Shown here one piece after another: positions 63,487-64,000 of a stretch of DNA of 64,000 bases. Made by a program: the position numbers and the translations under genes. Source of the stretch: Trichoplax sp. H2 (taxonomy: Eukaryota; Placozoa; Uniplacotomia; Trichoplacea); contig NOWV01000281.1 of NCBI GenBank assembly GCA_003344405.1, positions 1-64,000 on the forward strand, in the 5' to 3' direction. Under the pieces are notes generated by a model. That model ran no database searches. It worked only from the letters and a program-made list of their open reading frames with translations, and was not told the DNA's origin. The first letter of the stretch is position 1; the number at the start of each line of letters is the position of its first letter.

Positions 63487-64000
63487 AATTTATTTCGATA
63501 TTCAATTAAGATACCGAATTATCGTTAATTATTATATAAGTAAACCTTCCGTAATCTATTGGAATTGAAATTTAATGTAAATTGCAAATCATTTGATTGT
63601 AATTGCTATTTTTCTAATTATTAGAACTATCACATAGTGATTGTAATAATCAAAATGGCCTACTATATTATATCATATAGTGTAGTCTTGATTTTTATAC
63701 TAAGATTGTTTGTGTATAATCATCCTTAGTAAACCCTGTCATTGATGACCACTCATACTTCTCAAATAGCTATCTAGTCTCCGTGTTAAAGCTGTTATTA
63801 AGCTCGTTGATCATTTACACAAAGTAATCGTTTCCATTATCAATTTTTTCTACCTTATCAAACGTAAATGGCTATTTATACATTTGATTGACGTCTATTG
63901 ACTTAGTTTTAATCGCGTCCAAAGTGCTAATAATGAAGGTTATTGTGTAAAAGGTAGAAGGTAAAGTTGATTGAATACATTTTACATTCGAACGTTAAAT
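63487..64000. other. Downstream of the X-box gene, nothing recognised
   Basis: AT-rich sequence to the right edge, without a supported exon or repeat. Confidence 0.4.

Overview
The window is eukaryotic and most probably from a placozoan (Trichoplax-like) genome. It is AT-rich and gene-sparse. Genes are broken by GT-AG introns of about 90 bases to 1.5 kb. The families are animal-specific: two ETS transcription factors, a cadherin with EGF and laminin-G domains, an X-box-controlled gene, and a tetratricopeptide-repeat protein built from almost identical 42-residue units. The placozoan call is inferred from this mix and from my recollection of such TPR proteins in Trichoplax; no database was searched.

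Layout. 1-1441 (minus): TPR gene cut by the left edge. 1.4-16.2 kb: no convincing gene; repeats, a 20-N assembly gap and degenerate tandem arrays. 16222-20340 (plus): six-exon ETS factor of the ELF/E74 type. 20.3-28.6 kb: tandem arrays only, including an 11-copy 38-bp minisatellite. 28.6-29.6 kb: a GC-richer promoter-like block with a perfect CRE and CCAAT boxes. 29596-31199 (plus): six-exon ETS factor of the ESE type, a probable tandem paralogue of the first. 34345-42339 (minus): five-exon cadherin of 2227 residues with 11 cadherin repeats, EGF and LamG modules, one membrane span and a 420-residue tail. 42.3-57.5 kb: a gene desert with further degenerate arrays. 57619-63460 (plus): seven-exon gene for a 291-residue basic protein, 87 bases downstream of a perfect RFX X-box, so probably ciliary.

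All exon chains were joined by hand by requiring GT-AG borders and matching intron phases. Each joined chain has a length divisible by three and stays open to a single stop. No tRNA, rRNA, CRISPR array or intact transposon was seen. The most notable observations are the TPR array, whose differences sit at the five groove positions known to bind ligands; the X-box gene of unrecognised family; the ETS pair with identical intron phases; and several unrelated intergenic arrays that share a period near 150-190 bases.
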